Below are positions 24,158 to 36,372 of a stretch of DNA of 64,000 bases, piece by piece. This stretch comes from Corylus avellana. Taxonomy: Eukaryota > Streptophyta > Magnoliopsida > Fagales > Betulaceae. Below the pieces are notes generated by a model, which did no database searches, was not told the origin of the DNA, and saw only the letters and a list, made by a program, of their open reading frames with translations. The stretch is taken from contig NC_081546.1 in NCBI RefSeq assembly GCF_901000735.1, forward strand, positions 23,845,009-23,909,008, written 5' to 3'. Made by a program: the position numbers and the translations under genes. The first letter of the stretch is position 1; each line of letters begins with the position of its first letter.

Positions 24158-24879
24158 TTTATTTAAATAAGAGATTTACTTCCAACGACAATCGCCTAAG
24201 AGTTTTAACGCAGAAAACTAATGTTTTATTAGGTCATAACTATCATGCCTGGTCTACCCGAGATATTACCCATTCCCAACTGGTTTAGCACCGTCCCGAG
24301 GGACCTGTAATACAATGCCGATGCTTCGACCATTGTTCGCTACCATCCATATACTAGCACACTGGCTGAGTCCAACCTCGGGTGGGTCATGCTACTAATA
24401 ATGTACATCCTGTAGTGACCTGCCAATTAAGGTTGCGTCGGTCACGAAATAACCATTGAATCTAAGGCTCATATATCACATCTACAAATATTTGAGTATT
24501 TAACTATAGAATTAAGTTTAAATAGTAAGCACATGACTATTATACCGCACATACCGGTATACCATATCATACGATGCATCTTATCACTCGATCATTAAGA
24601 CAATTACCGAGTTATACAAAATTAGGGATGCTTATATCATATGCGTGCTTAGTCAACTGACATATCGCATGCTTTTTTAAGGAAAGTAGTCGTAAGTGTT
24701 TACTTATCTCGTACGCTCACTTGAGTCATCCAACATCTCAAACCCATGTTATAAAGAAACACGACTATTGTTATACACAATGCGAGAGAGATTACTAAAG
24801 ACACAAAAAGGTCCTAGTTGATCAATCTTAGCTAAAAGGTCGAAAAAACCCTACTTTCATGCATTATGGGTTCTCGGCG

Positions 24880-25600
24880 AATGTTCTGTTCAAGAAGCAA
24901 ACGTTCGGACATGAGAACGTTCGGCCAGAGTTGGAGAACGTTCGGCCAAAATCGAAAATGCAGAGTTTTGGGCTTCTATTCTAAGGTTACCATGCTAAAA
25001 CTACATCCTAGGCTATAAACAAGTTCATGCACATAAAGTGAAGCATAACACATGAGAAAACCATAAATAAAGTGAGTGTTTCTAAAACATTTTTGAAAAC
25101 CTCTCTTTTCTTCGAAGGAAAATTGTTCACATGCTATAACATCTCTTAAAATGTAAAGGATGTAAATATAATGACAAGACAATATGAAAACACAGTAAAG
25201 GTTCAAGGGTTACCTTGAAGATGACAAAAAATCTCCCTCAAAGCCTCCTTCTTCCTCTCTAGAACTCTTCTCTCACTTTAGGTTAGGGTTTCTAGGGTCA
25301 AGGGTGGCTGAAGGGTGAGATGGGGGTATTTATAGGGTTAAGGGGCGTGTCTAATGCTGCAGAGGTGGAGAATAAGTTAAAAATAATTTTCAGACTGTCA
25401 CCGTACTATAGCCAAACGTTCGGTGTACTATTGCACAGTGGTTTTAGGATTGGAGGTGGAACATTTGGTCAATACCCATTAGATCAAATTTTGGTCAACG
25501 AATGTTTGGCATGGTCCCCTCTCGAACGTTAGCACTAAAGACAAGGGCAGACGTTTGGTGGTCTCCAACTGAACGTTCAGCCAGAAAGCTAGTTTAGAAT
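24880..25600 (-). promoter_or_regulatory. U3/R promoter of the inner LTR with AACGTTCGG array
   Basis: Seven or so variants of AACGTTCGG(C/T) lie between 24888 and 25580. The minus-strand TATA box CTATAAATACCCC is at 25325-25334. The transcript would run leftward through a leader containing AACCCTAACC and GAGAGAAGAG. Confidence 0.6.
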
Positions 25601-27061
25601 ATTTAGGGCTAATTTCAAGAGAAGGCTTGTTTTTAGGCTAATCTATACCCAAGGGGGTTAAAAATAACTTCCTAGGCTTAAGCAGGAATGGTTTATTGTT
25701 GGGATGGTTTACTATTGGAAACTCGGGGCATCACATCGTGTGCTGCATGTCTAATATTAGGGTATGTGTTGCAGTGACATAAATGTTAAGATGTCCGAAA
25801 ATGAGGATGATTGCCCGAGGTTAGTAAATGCTTACAAAATGATTTTTATTTGATTATGCGATATGTTCATGAACTAAGCGTAACGTTAATTCTATGCTTC
25901 AATTAAGAGATTGCGCCATGAGCCTAATGATTTTATCAAATCTTTATAAATGCTTCAAAATGGATATTTTTTTATTGAATGGTTTATAATAATTAAACAT
26001 ATGGTGTAGATCACCATGTGCGGATGGCGGTCATATGTATATAGATGGGCTTGACCCTATGGTTCATAGATGGTGTTTATATTTATGTTTGGCCTTGAGT
26101 CCAATAGTTTTATAGCGTGACCGATGCAGCCATTTTTAATTGGTGGTTACTACAGACAAACATTTCTAGTAACATGAGCCATCTGGGGTCGAACCTAATC
26201 GGGCTATTAGTTATGGAAGGTATATGGCAATATTCGGTGCACCGATGTTGTACTATATGTCCCTCGGGATAGTAGCAATCCTAAATCAAAAAGGGGTTAA
26301 AGGCTCGGATAGACCATACGAAGGAAAGTTAATGACTTTTAAATATATAATTTCCTATTATGCATGATTTATTGCATTAAAATATAAAGCGAATTGTTAC
26401 CAGGGTTATGCCTACTCTACTTTAAAAGCAAACCAATCTTTTATTTCTATTGGCATCGTGACGAAGGCAATACTTATTAACTTGCAAAAACCCATGATAC
26501 TCTAGTTGCCAAAGTTGAGGGTTATGAATTGTTACCAAAGGCTCATTAATTGCATAGCAAGTTCCATAATAATTTATTTATACTAATTAAGTTGTGGACT
26601 TAAGTAGGTGTTAATTTTCACATGTGAAGCTCCGGTGTTTCACAAATTAGCAGGTTTGCCAAACTATAGAGTTTAGCGTTTCACTAGGATGAAAATGCCT
26701 AGCGAAAGGCTCGTATTGTCAGGTTTGCGTCATTAGATAGAAGTTGTTAATTTTGTAGTATTTATCTTTGGAATTTAGAGTTTATATTGATGATAATTAA
26801 TTACATTTGAAGATAAGTATAGTTTGTCTCAATTTTTTTTTTTTTTCTACTATAAATTACTCTAATAAGGACAGAAATTAGTGTGCATTTTCAATGCAGT
26901 TTATTAACTTAGACTAAATTTAATGTGCATTTTAAATATTTATAGACACTTGTCACTATTTTAAATGAGTTGGAGTATATTTCGAAATTTCTATCCCTCT
27001 AATAATTAGTGTAGAGGCACTACGAGTAACACTCAAAATTAATTAATTCGGGGGTGTAACA

Positions 27062-27490
27062 AATTTTAAATTTCATAGAATTGCTTGTGCTCACGGTTTT
27101 ACCAATGGATATATATGGATGCTGAAATTAAGAAAATAAAATATTTCTTTTTGACAGAGAAAGAAATCGTAGCATATGGTATATATGAAACCCCATATTT
27201 TGGTCGTGTGTTATATAGGCTGCTGGATCTTTATAATAGGAATAACAACAAACAAATAAGTAACCATTTTAAGAGATTATTTCCAAAAAAAAAAAAAATC
27301 ATAAAAAAAAACCTTAAAACTCTATTGAGATTACTTTAGAGAAATTATTTTACTTAAATATCAAAGACTCTCTCACTAGGGTCACTCCAATTATCTTTCC
27401 CTTTGGTTTGCAAATGCCCATCACTCGTTTAATCATACACACACGAGCTGAATAAGAAGATATTTGCCCACATTTAGACTATACACATTA

Positions 27491-27495
<5 letters not shown>
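27062..27495. other. Intergenic, no gene seen
   Basis: One short Lys and Tyr-rich frame without domain; probably the 3' flank of the RGF-type gene. Confidence 0.5.

Positions 27496-27528
<33 letters not shown>
27496..27528. repeat. AT microsatellite
   Basis: (TA)n run a few bases downstream of the RGF-type stop codon, so probably in the transcript or just beyond. Confidence 0.95.
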
Positions 27529-27531
<3 letters not shown>

Positions 27532-27541
27532 GTAAACCATA

Positions 27542-27902
27542 TTAGTTATGAATCGGTGTCTTCTTTCTTGCTGGAGTGTAATCCATGACAAGTAAGTCTG
27601 CTCCCATCGGATACTCTTCATTTGTTTTAAACAAATTTCCATCACCAGTTTCAAAATCATAAGGATGAACACCAGCTTGTTCGAATTCGTTGCCGGTGGG
27701 CCACTTGGTAAACGGAGCTGCAATGATCAGAAGAAGTAAGACAAAAACAAATTAATGAAATCAATTGGATATTTTTGCTTTTGATTTATATATAGAACAA
27801 CAAATTCATCAAATATTGTTTACCCCCCATGGTGAATAAGATGATCATGAAGAGCAGCAGAAATGCTACCAGAGCAACATGCTTGTATGGAACCAAAGCC
27901 AT
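27542..27902 (-). CDS. RGF: RGF/GLV/CLEL-type secreted peptide precursor, 84 aa, two exons
   Basis: Exon 1 (27902-27824) encodes MALVPYKHVALVAFLLLF and a further hydrophobic stretch, a signal peptide. A GTAAAC donor and TTGCAG acceptor (exon 2 27717-27542) join G with CT to keep the frame. The acidic variable region follows, and the C-terminus is DYTPARKKTPIHN (residues 72-84). This matches the RGF/GLV/CLEL hormone pattern: Asp-Tyr for tyrosine sulfation, Pro at peptide position 10 and terminal His-Asn. In this family the processed 13-mer is sulfated by TPST, secreted and perceived by RGI leucine-rich-repeat kinases, controlling root meristem size, gravitropism and lateral root spacing. The 84-aa length is normal for the family. 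Which member it is cannot be decided here. Confidence 0.9.
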
Positions 27903-27972
27903 ATAGATAGATATATAGATAGTTTTGATGGCTAAGTGTTTCTCCACATCTCCAGCCTCCTCATCTTATTCT

Positions 27973-27983
27973 CTTATATATAG
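27973..27983 (-). promoter_or_regulatory. TATA box of the RGF-type gene
   Basis: CTATATATAAG on the minus strand about 70-80 bp upstream of the start codon. Confidence 0.55.
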
Positions 27984-27999
27984 ATAGATAGTTAGATGA

Positions 28000-29781
28000 C
28001 TTGGTGCTTTGACATGTGGGGTACTACATGTTTGTACTAGGCTGCTTATATAGGCATATCTATCCAACCTGGCCTGAAAGTTGCGTGACTTCTACATGGT
28101 CCTTGAAGGCTAATCAATCCATGTCCTAGTGTAGAGATACTCCTAGCCATGTGGGAAAACAGGCCTATGTCATGTGTAAAACCAAAATTTAGCAGTGGTG
28201 CGTGTGGCCTGCGAGTGCCACGGTGGTGCGGAAGGTACACACATGGTGGACGAGAGCGCGCGGTAGGCCGGGATGGTGCAGAGGCCGACAAATTATACTT
28301 GTTTTGCTTGTTTTAGCTGTCAAATTTAATCAATATTTCAACACTTATTTTCGTGTAGGGGTAAATTGATTGGATCGGGATTCAAATTCATGACTTATAG
28401 TTCTGATATTATGTTAAGTAATCAATTATTTTAAAATTTTAAAATGATAAAAAAGAAAAAAAAAAATTAATCATTTAATCGTGGATGCATATAGCTTGAC
28501 ATGCTCTCTTTAATTGCTCTCTTGTTGTCAACAACCACATGGCCACCAAGATAATTAAGGCCATTCCCACCGTACCCAAACCCTCTATTTTAATTTCATC
28601 TCCTGGGAAGAGAACCTGCAGAGAATATTGTGCACAACAAATCTGCTACTATTACCAGATCTGACATCTTGCGGTGAGAATTGCTAGCTATTACCGGTAG
28701 TTTATACTTTTTCTTTAACTATTTTGGCGATGAAAATGCTCAATTCATTATTGCAAATGCAGGGCTTACATGGTAAAGGTTTTGATTCTTGAAGGTAGGT
28801 TTTTTTTTTTTAGTAGTAGTAGAAAGTGATAAATGTGATATATATATATATATATTATAAAAAAAGTGAATATATATATATATAGTATCGATTTTTATAT
28901 TTAAATAGTAATAAAAAGTTACTTTTGTAATATAAAAAAGTTAAAAATATTTTGAAGTTGACTTTTTTTTAAAAAAGTAAGAAAAGAAAAAGGTTTTGTT
29001 TGGCAAAATTATTTCTTAGACACCATAGTTGATATAGATTGATGTGAAAATAAATAAATAAATAAAAATAATAAATGTAAGAATGTTTGGTATAAAAAAA
29101 TTGTATAAAAAAGTGAAGAAAAAAAATTGTTTTGTAATAATTTTTTTATTTGAATAATTAAAAAAAAAGTGAATGATATAATATAAAAAGTTAAAAAAAT
29201 TAAAATATTTTAATGTTATTTTTTTGGAAAATTTTGATGAACAATAACAAAGGAAAAAAGAAAAAGAAAAAGAAAAAGGCTTTGTTCGTCTGGATGTTTT
29301 TCGGGTGCTCTTATGATCATACAATTCACAAATTTTTTTTGTAGAAATAATATTCACTTACAATCAGAAAAATACAAAAACAATAATATTTCTCTCTCGC
29401 TCTAAAAAAAGAAAAAGTTACCAAACCGGGCCAGAAACATTTGAGGCCAATGGAATGGAAGATACAAATATACAAGGAGCCATCAAATCAAAGTGCCTAC
29501 AAATCCGTACAAACATATTCAGGGTCAGAGACCAATTATGCAGTCTGGGAGTGTAACAGTGAGCCATCAAATCACTTGTATTAAATTTTGTCCCAATACA
29601 CATGCATTTATAGACAAAATGGTAGGTCAGGTGCAATAGAAACATATATATATATATACAACTGCTTGCAACTTTTTTCAGAAAAAAAAAAAATTAAAAA
29701 AAACGTCATATTAGGAAAGATTAAATTTTCAGTACAGGGTCCACGTCCATGCAAACCTTTGCCTTTTTTTTTTTTTTTTTA
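28000..29781. other. Intergenic, AT-rich, no gene seen
   Basis: It contains a GC-rich patch (28150-28290), AT runs (28836-28885), and poly-A/T-rich DNA. The open frames are low complexity. Upstream regulatory DNA of the RGF-type gene lies at its left edge. Confidence 0.5.
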
Positions 29782-30335
29782 GGATTAAATACTTAATAGC
29801 CCTATGGGGTTTGAAAACTTTATTTTTACTCTTCTGGAATTTCATTTTTATCACAGGACCCTCCTGTGTTTTTGATAAAGGACTAAGTTAGTCCATCCGT
29901 TAGGACTGACACGTGGACCAATCAGATGTTAACACGTGGCACTTATTTAATTTTTTTAAAAATAAAAAAAATGTATATTTTTTTTTAAAAGGAAAAAGAA
30001 AAAAAAAATTGAGAGTGGCTCTTGGCCATTTGGGGGTGGCTCATCTGGTTGGATGGGGGTGGCCGAAACCACCCCCAATGGTGATTGGGGGTGGTTTCGG
30101 CCACCCCCATCCAACCAGCCACCCCTAATTTTTTTTCCTTTTCTTTTAAAAAAAATTAAATAGGCGCCACGTGTCAACATCTGATTGGTCCACGTGTCAG
30201 TCCTAACGGTCAACTAACGGATAGACTAACTTAGTCTTTTATCGAAACCCCAAGGGGGTCCTGTGATAAAAATGAAACCCTAAGAGGATAAAAATAAAGT
30301 TTTCAAACCCCAAGGGGCTATTAAGTATTTAACCC
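29782..30335. mobile_element. MITE, 554 bp, long inverted repeats with ACGTGG boxes
   Basis: The ends GGATTAAATACTTAATAGCC and its near-inverse define it. The arms pair over about 170 bp, including GACACGTGGACCAATCAG and ACACGTGGC. The core (30015-30125) is a GGGGGTGGC/GCCACCCCC palindrome. The flanks are T runs, so a 9-bp duplication (TTTTTTTTA versus TTTTTTTAA) is suggestive only. No coding capacity. Confidence 0.82.
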
Positions 30336-32719
30336 TTTTTTTAACCTTTGCCTGCTTCAAAATGTAACAAAATGACCACATAAATTTCTCTCGCAGATGT
30401 TTTAAATGGTTCATAATGGTTAAATTACTGTTTTCACGGAATATAAAATATGGAGAGAGAAAAAGCAGAAGCTAAGAAAGAGAAACGATATAAGAAATTT
30501 TGTGGTGGTTAATTTGGTTCCTAACGCTTATGTTCACCGGTCTGAATTGTCCTAAGGACTATCTTATACTCTTATTAACTTGAATATGTCTATTATACAA
30601 AGGTTCTTATTTATAGAAAAATTGTGTTAGGTGATGGAATATAAGTACAATCAATCATAAAATAGAGAATATTTTAATATCAATCTAATATTAAAAATAT
30701 ATTTTTTAACGCATCGCATGCATGCCGGAGCAATGCGCAAATTGCATACATCTGGCACTCACAAATTATAAAAATTGTAGTTTTCTTAACGCATTTCTAG
30801 CAATAATAGTTAAAATAACTACCGAAAAAAGTACAAATTCTTATTTTATCTACTATTTGTTCTATGTAGACTTCAATAGATTCTCTATTAATCTAGTCTC
30901 TCTATTTTATTTAAATATTATTTTTCGATTAATTCTTTATTGTATGGAGAGAGAGAGAGAGAGAAAGAAAAGAATAAAATATGGTTAAAATTGTAGCAAA
31001 CTTTTTGAAAAACCTTTATTTTAGAGGATCTGCTAAAGCATTAAAGTAGCACATAATAACTAAATATAACTTGAGTAACCTATTTGAAAGATCAGCTGGA
31101 AATGCTCTTACATCTCTTCATTTTATTGAGATGTAATTTTCACGTGTCTCTTCTTGTAGCTTTTTCCTTTTTCTTGATGAGCAAATTTGATCCAAGGAAA
31201 GGAAAATGTAGAGTAGTTTAGAATAGAATTAATCATTGGTCAATGCTTCTTAAAAATCCCAAAATATGAGGTTTTTCGATGGTACCAACCCATCCCACAT
31301 GTATTTGTTGCCCTACTAAGTACATGTCCTAGACATGATTTGGCTGCCTAGGTAGTAGGCGGTGAGTCCAAAAAGCAACTCTATAACTTGCCAAGTAATC
31401 GGATAAGGAGTTTGCTCCACAGAATTCAGGTTGCACAAGATAAGGACTAGATAAAGGTGCATAATAAAATGGACCACTAGAAGTACATGAAGATTTTGAA
31501 TTGGATTTTGGAAGAAGGGAAGTTTGAGGTAGAGCGTGAAATTCGGACAACTAATTATAGAGAATCATCATCTGTTCAACATAGTTTAAAATTTTAAGGT
31601 TGAGATTACATTGGGAGCAATACCTCTTCTTTTTGATGAACAGACCAAATTGTCACGGAAAATAATAAAAAAAAAAAAAAAAAAAAGAATTGGCAGCTTA
31701 CCATGCAAGTGTGGCCATAGGAGTCCCGAAGAGGTGGTTCGGGGGTAGCCGAACTAGCCTCTTAGCCACAGGGTTGATTCGGCCATACCCAATGACCAAT
31801 TTGGGGGTAGCTAGCATTTGGAGTTTTCAAAGATAGTTTGGGGTGGCCGACAGAACCCTTTAGCCACAAGCCGTGGTTTGACCACCCCCAAATTGGTCAT
31901 TCAAACCCATAAATAAGCTATATGCCTAGTGGATTATCCATTTGAATTTTCTTCTGGTTTTCTCTCTTCTTGGATTTACACTCTTATAGGAAAAACCCTT
32001 CCAAACAAAAAACTTTGTTGGTCCTTCACGAACACTACCTTTGTATTGTTTGGTTTTGTTTAATTAGGTGATTTCTGTTCATCCCTAAAAGAGAAAAAGA
32101 AAAACATCTGAAATGTAATAATTCGAAAATTTGACTAGTTCATTAATTAGGGCATCAGTGGATATTGGATGAATGTCAATTAGTTTAGCTATTAACATTT
32201 CACTTTGTGAAGAAAAAAACTCTACAAAGGTCAAGTTGGTAGACAGGAATGGGTCCACGAATTGGATATTAATTTCGTCATTTGGTATTCTTATTATTCT
32301 TGAAAATAAAGCAATTATGCATTAAGAAATAGTTATTGCTCCCAAAAAGAGAGGAATGGTTATTCCCCTAGTAATGGAATAGTGAAATTTATTTCTAAAA
32401 AATCCATTATGTTGTTACCATGAGTGGCCAAACAACTTCACCCCAACCAAAAGCACTGGGGTGGTGCAACCACCCCAGAGAACCTCAAGGTAGACCCCAG
32501 CAATTTAAGGTGGTTGCTATTAAAGTATTCATTAAATGATTAAATTTTTTTATTCCTAACAGCTTAAGATTTTGGAATAAGTAGTTTAACATAGTATCAC
32601 AACCGGAGGTTCTGAATTCGAACTTTGACTGAGTTGACTCCAATAATTCATCCCCATTTAAATTAAATATTCCCCTTACTGGACGCCACTATTAAAATGG
32701 AGTTTGAGCCCATACGATT
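30336..32719. other. Intergenic with degraded repeat fragments
   Basis: No gene supported. 31725-31900 holds GGGGGTAGC/GGGGTGGCC-type palindromic fragments like the cores of the MITEs nearby. 32545-32680 holds a decayed repeat with TAACATAGTATCACAACC and GAATTCGAAC boxes, also seen at 47870-47960. A minus-strand 73-codon frame at 31329-31550 is proline and serine-rich but has no family I recognise. Confidence 0.5.
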
Positions 32720-32840
32720 AGGATCCTTTCCATTTCATTTAAACTGGAGAATATCCAGTTAGTTATAGTAAATGGGTATTTTTGTCCCCTCAAAAAATGA
32801 AAAGACAAAAACACCCCTCCACTATAACTAACTGAATATT

Positions 32841-34056
32841 TATAATACCCCGATAAAACAATCGTCTTTACTAAAAGGTTTTCCACAAAGAGCGATTAAA
32901 AGATTTTATATAGAGCAAGGTTTCATAACAAAAAGACCCAAGTCCATACACATAACCAAGACTCCAAGATAGTTTTGAGGCAAAAACCCAAGTTCACTTA
33001 TTTCTCACCATACGTACGCCCAGTAGTGCCGGACGTATACCTTTGTCTCCAGTGCGGACATACGACAAGGGACCACCGTATGTACGCCTCTAAATTATAG
33101 TGAGGACGTACGATGGGAGACCATCGGACGTACGCTACTTTTTGGTTGACCATTGGTTAATAACTGTACGTACGATGCACGCTTTGGACCGTTGAATAAA
33201 CAAGACCAGACGTACACCCCAATAGTACCGGACGTACGCTGCTTTTCAGAGTAGTTAATAGTGCCCTCAGCTTTTTTGGCCTATAAATACCAACCCCCAC
33301 CGTCCCTTGAACCACCAAAGTGAGTGCTCTTTGAAAGTTTTGTGATTTAAGAGAGGGGAGGAAGAAAGCTTGTGTTCTTACCATTTCCTAAGGTATCCTC
33401 TTGCCTCTTTTTATACTCTTGATGTTGTTCTTGTTGCTTCTCTACTGTTATAAGCTTTTAAGGCACCATGTTAAAGTTCTTGTATTCTTTCTTACAAAAT
33501 CAAAAAAATGTTTCCAAAAGAGTTTTAAAAGTTTCTTTGATTCCTTGTATTGCATGATGTTAAGTTTTCTTAGGCGATTGCCGTTGGGAGTACACTACTC
33601 TTTTATTAACCAAATAATACTTTTATGGTGTATTGATGGAGACAACACTTCTTTTAAATGTTTACTAAAACTGTACATTTATTTCTATGTTAAATGAACT
33701 CATGTCATACTTAATTGTGAGGTTTACTTACTAAGTCGTTAGACTTATGCAATTATTACCTTTCTAGGAAATCTGTTGCTAGAACCCAAGGGTGGCATGG
33801 CTGCCACTACAGACTTTACTTTAAGGGTTATCAGGTTTGTTTAGTATTACTATTAGTTGCTCCATGTCTTAATTTCGAGGAACATACTTGTCCATTTCAT
33901 GATTTAATAGCATTCTCAAATTTATATCACCTTCCTATGCATTAACTCTGATAATGCTTAGAGGGACGATTCCTCATTTAGTCACATGTTGGTTTAATTA
34001 GGGTAATTGCCAGTAACCCTACCAGATTAGCCAAGGCTAATCTTGTGGGCGTTACA
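32841..34056 (+). repeat. 5' LTR, 1216 bp (shortened)
   Basis: It matches the 3' LTR at both ends, but the middle (about 33563-33700) replaces roughly 735 bp of the 3' copy with unrelated sequence. TATA box CCTATAAATACC at about 33280. The U3 carries many GTACG-core motifs. Confidence 0.88.
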
Positions 34057-34075
34057 TTATAGTATTAGAGCATAC
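34057..34075 (+). promoter_or_regulatory. Primer-binding site, tRNA-Met type
   Basis: ATAGTATTAGAGCATA directly after the 5' LTR resembles the plant TGGTATCAGAGC primer site for initiator tRNA-Met, with a few substitutions. Confidence 0.7.
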
Positions 34076-34234
34076 GGTCTTGCCGACCGTAACAAATAAT
34101 CTGAGAATAGGCTACAACACCTTAGGTATAAATTTTAAAGACCGGAGCATATGATAGACCTAGGTGCGGTGATTGTGTTTGATTGAGGTATGGGCTATAG
34201 TAACAGCCTTCTTGAATGCTTAGTTTAGAGTTGA

Positions 34235-34760
34235 GTGGGATCGCCTATTCTGCGCTACAGGCACTTGATCCTGCTTCACACTCAATTGCGCGATGGGTGC
34301 CGACATTGGGCAACTGTTCAAGAATGGCCAACCGAGTACGAGCCTTATGCACCCAAGTATAAGCCCCGCCACACCAAGCGCAAGGTTTTCGTTCAACCTT
34401 TTCGAGAGCCATCCCCATAACAGATTCAAGAAGGGCAAGCACCGATAGACCCCAAGCCCAATCAGGCAAAATGGAAGCGTCGCAGTGTGTCAGCAGTACG
34501 GGATTTTCCACCTATTCTCGGAAGATACAACCGCTACCTTAGCACGAAAAGGAAAGTGGAGATGCATGCACTACTGACTGAGATTGTGGACGAACACACC
34601 CAGATGGAGCAAGAAGAGATTTGATTGCTGATGGCAGGAGCTCTGCTAGTTGGGTCTGACCGACAGAAAGCCGCTTTCCTCTCTAGCATCGACAAGGATT
34701 TTAAGGCACTAGTCAATGACAAAGAAGACCCGTCAGAAGAATCAACCAGAGAGTGCTAGA
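34235..34760 (+). pseudogene. First decayed ORF of the LTR element
   Basis: Plus-strand reading gives EWPTEYEPYAPKYKPRHTK, a stop, then DFPPILGRYNRYLSTKRK and an acidic helix ending EEI. I do not recognise the family; it sits where gag normally lies. Stops interrupt it. Confidence 0.45.
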
Positions 34761-34869
34761 CTCAAGAGTTGGGTAGCTTTTGAATAGGTAGGGCACTAGT
34801 TAGCTAGATTATGTACCGTACTTAGAAGTACATTTTATATCCATGTGTTTTCAAAAGTGAATTAAGAAA

Positions 34870-36372
34870 AAAAAAAAAAATTCCACTCGTATCTCGAAGT
34901 TACAAAAAATTGGTTCATGATAAAACCCAACCTGCCTCGCTTTGATACCTTCCCTTTTCTTGAAAGTGATGCTTTGACTTGGAACTTCTCAAAAAAATAA
35001 AAAATAAAAATTGGTTTCTGACCGTAGGTACGCCCTTGTGACCGGACGTACGGCTAGAAACCCTAATTCTTTTATGCCTCTTCTTAAAAAATGGCCGAAC
35101 GTACCCTAAACCCTATTCATTCCAATTTTCTCTCATTTTCTCTCAAGCCAAACACTTTCAAGGTAAATTTTGGCCGTGTCTCCCCAAGAATCAAAGCCCA
35201 TTTCATCTTTTTAACAAAGGTACGTGATTTTAACCGTTTTAAACTTGAGATTTCTAGTTTTGAAATCTTGGGGTTTTGGTTTTGGATTTTCAATTTTCTT
35301 ATATTTCATGGCACTTAGCTGGTTGGTTGTGAACTAGGATCATGTTATATGGCAGTAATGCTTGCATTTTTGTATCATTTTCGTTGAAATCGTTACCCAT
35401 TCGGATTTGGGGGTTTTTGCGCTAAAATCTGAAATCCATATGATTGCTTGACCCCACCATGCAATTGATGCATGGGTTGTGACCCAAATATCCTTATGAT
35501 GACCTAGGAATGAGACCCACTCACCCCTTTGACCAATTTTGATAAGCCCAAACCCTAGCCTTTGAATTTAGGAGTTTATGCCTAAACTCGAGTTTCATTG
35601 ATTTTGTGACCTCAATTGAGCCCTATGGACCAATTGAAACCCAATTTCCATAGTTGGATACTCGATTAACATTTTTGACTGGTTGGACTCGAAAGTTTTT
35701 GCCCAAGTCTAAAAATTACTAAAATGCCCCTTATCCTTAAGATTGGGTATTTTCGCCTAACCTTGAGATGACCCAATTTTGTTGAATGACTAAGCCTGCC
35801 CATTGGACCCTTTGATTGGGAGCTTAACCCATAAACCTAACTGTCTGGGTTTGATATTTTGTCCAAACCCATAAAACGACCAAAACGCCCTTCCTTCCTA
35901 AAAATGGTATTTTTGTCCTAATGGCCCAATTTTGTCAACGGGTCAGTCCCATTTGTCATACTAAGCCTGGAACCTTTGAGAGTTCCCACTTGTACCCTTA
36001 GCCATTTCAATTTTCAATATCTTCGGTTATAACATTGAAAGCACCAAAATACCCTAGCCCTGAAACCCTAAATATCTTGAGATCACTAATTACCCAAGGG
36101 CATTCAAGTAATTGATCCAAATACCCCACATCTTCCGATGCTTTCACCTAAAACACCAAATCCCCTGATCCATTTACCACATCCCAATCCTAGCTTGGTC
36201 GTAACCTTGAAATCACTAATAGACACCATTTCATGCCTTGCACTATCTCCTGCATTTTCACCTTAATTAGAGAACTTCATTTCAGGAATAGGACACTTTG
36301 CACATATTGGAGATGGGATATTGCATGGGCATGTGTGAGTATAGTGTTAATAATAATTCTTGGTTCAGGACG
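34870..36372. other. Interior of LTR element, non-coding
   Basis: CCAAAACGCCC/CCCTAATTT-rich spacer with an extra LTR-leader-like patch at 35030-35200 carrying GTACG motifs. No domain seen. Confidence 0.5.

Larger units (their letters stand above)
4090..25735 (-). mobile_element. Inner solo LTR (minus strand), split by a CACTA element and a MITE
   Basis: Read on the minus strand, it starts TGTGATGCCCCGAGTTTCC at 25735 and ends GGGGGCGTTACA at 4090. The flanking 5 bp are TAGTG (4085-4089) and TCGTG (25736-25740), a 4/5 match suggesting a target duplication and so a solo LTR. Removing the CACTA (4229-23179) and MITE (23505-24157) leaves roughly 2.0 kb. A CTATAAATACCCC promoter is at 25325-25334 on the minus strand, with AACGTTCGG repeats in the U3. 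The orientation is opposite to the LTR it interrupts. Confidence 0.7.
3471..27061 (+). mobile_element. Outer Ty3-type LTR (plus strand), split by nested insertions
   Basis: Position 3471 starts with TGTCACGCTCCGATCC, a typical start for plant chromovirus-type LTRs, and 27061 ends GGGGGTGTAACA. Without the nested insertion (4090-25735) the LTR is about 1.9 kb. The right part (25741-27061) contains blocks also seen in the LTRs at 38028-39857 and 62886-63220: a GGTTAGTAAATGCTTAC-like donor motif, and a stretch running from CTACAGACAAACAT through GTCCCTCGGGA. I found no convincing 5-bp duplication, so it may be truncated or not a simple solo LTR. It has no coding capacity. Confidence 0.5.

Noticed and set aside
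31329..31550. 73-aa proline and serine-rich minus-strand frame
   Set aside because: No recognised family, no signal peptide or splice partner; kept only as an unassigned frame.
33157..33697. Open frames in the 5' LTR
   Set aside because: Part of the LTR U3/R/U5 with TATA box and GTACG array; no domain.
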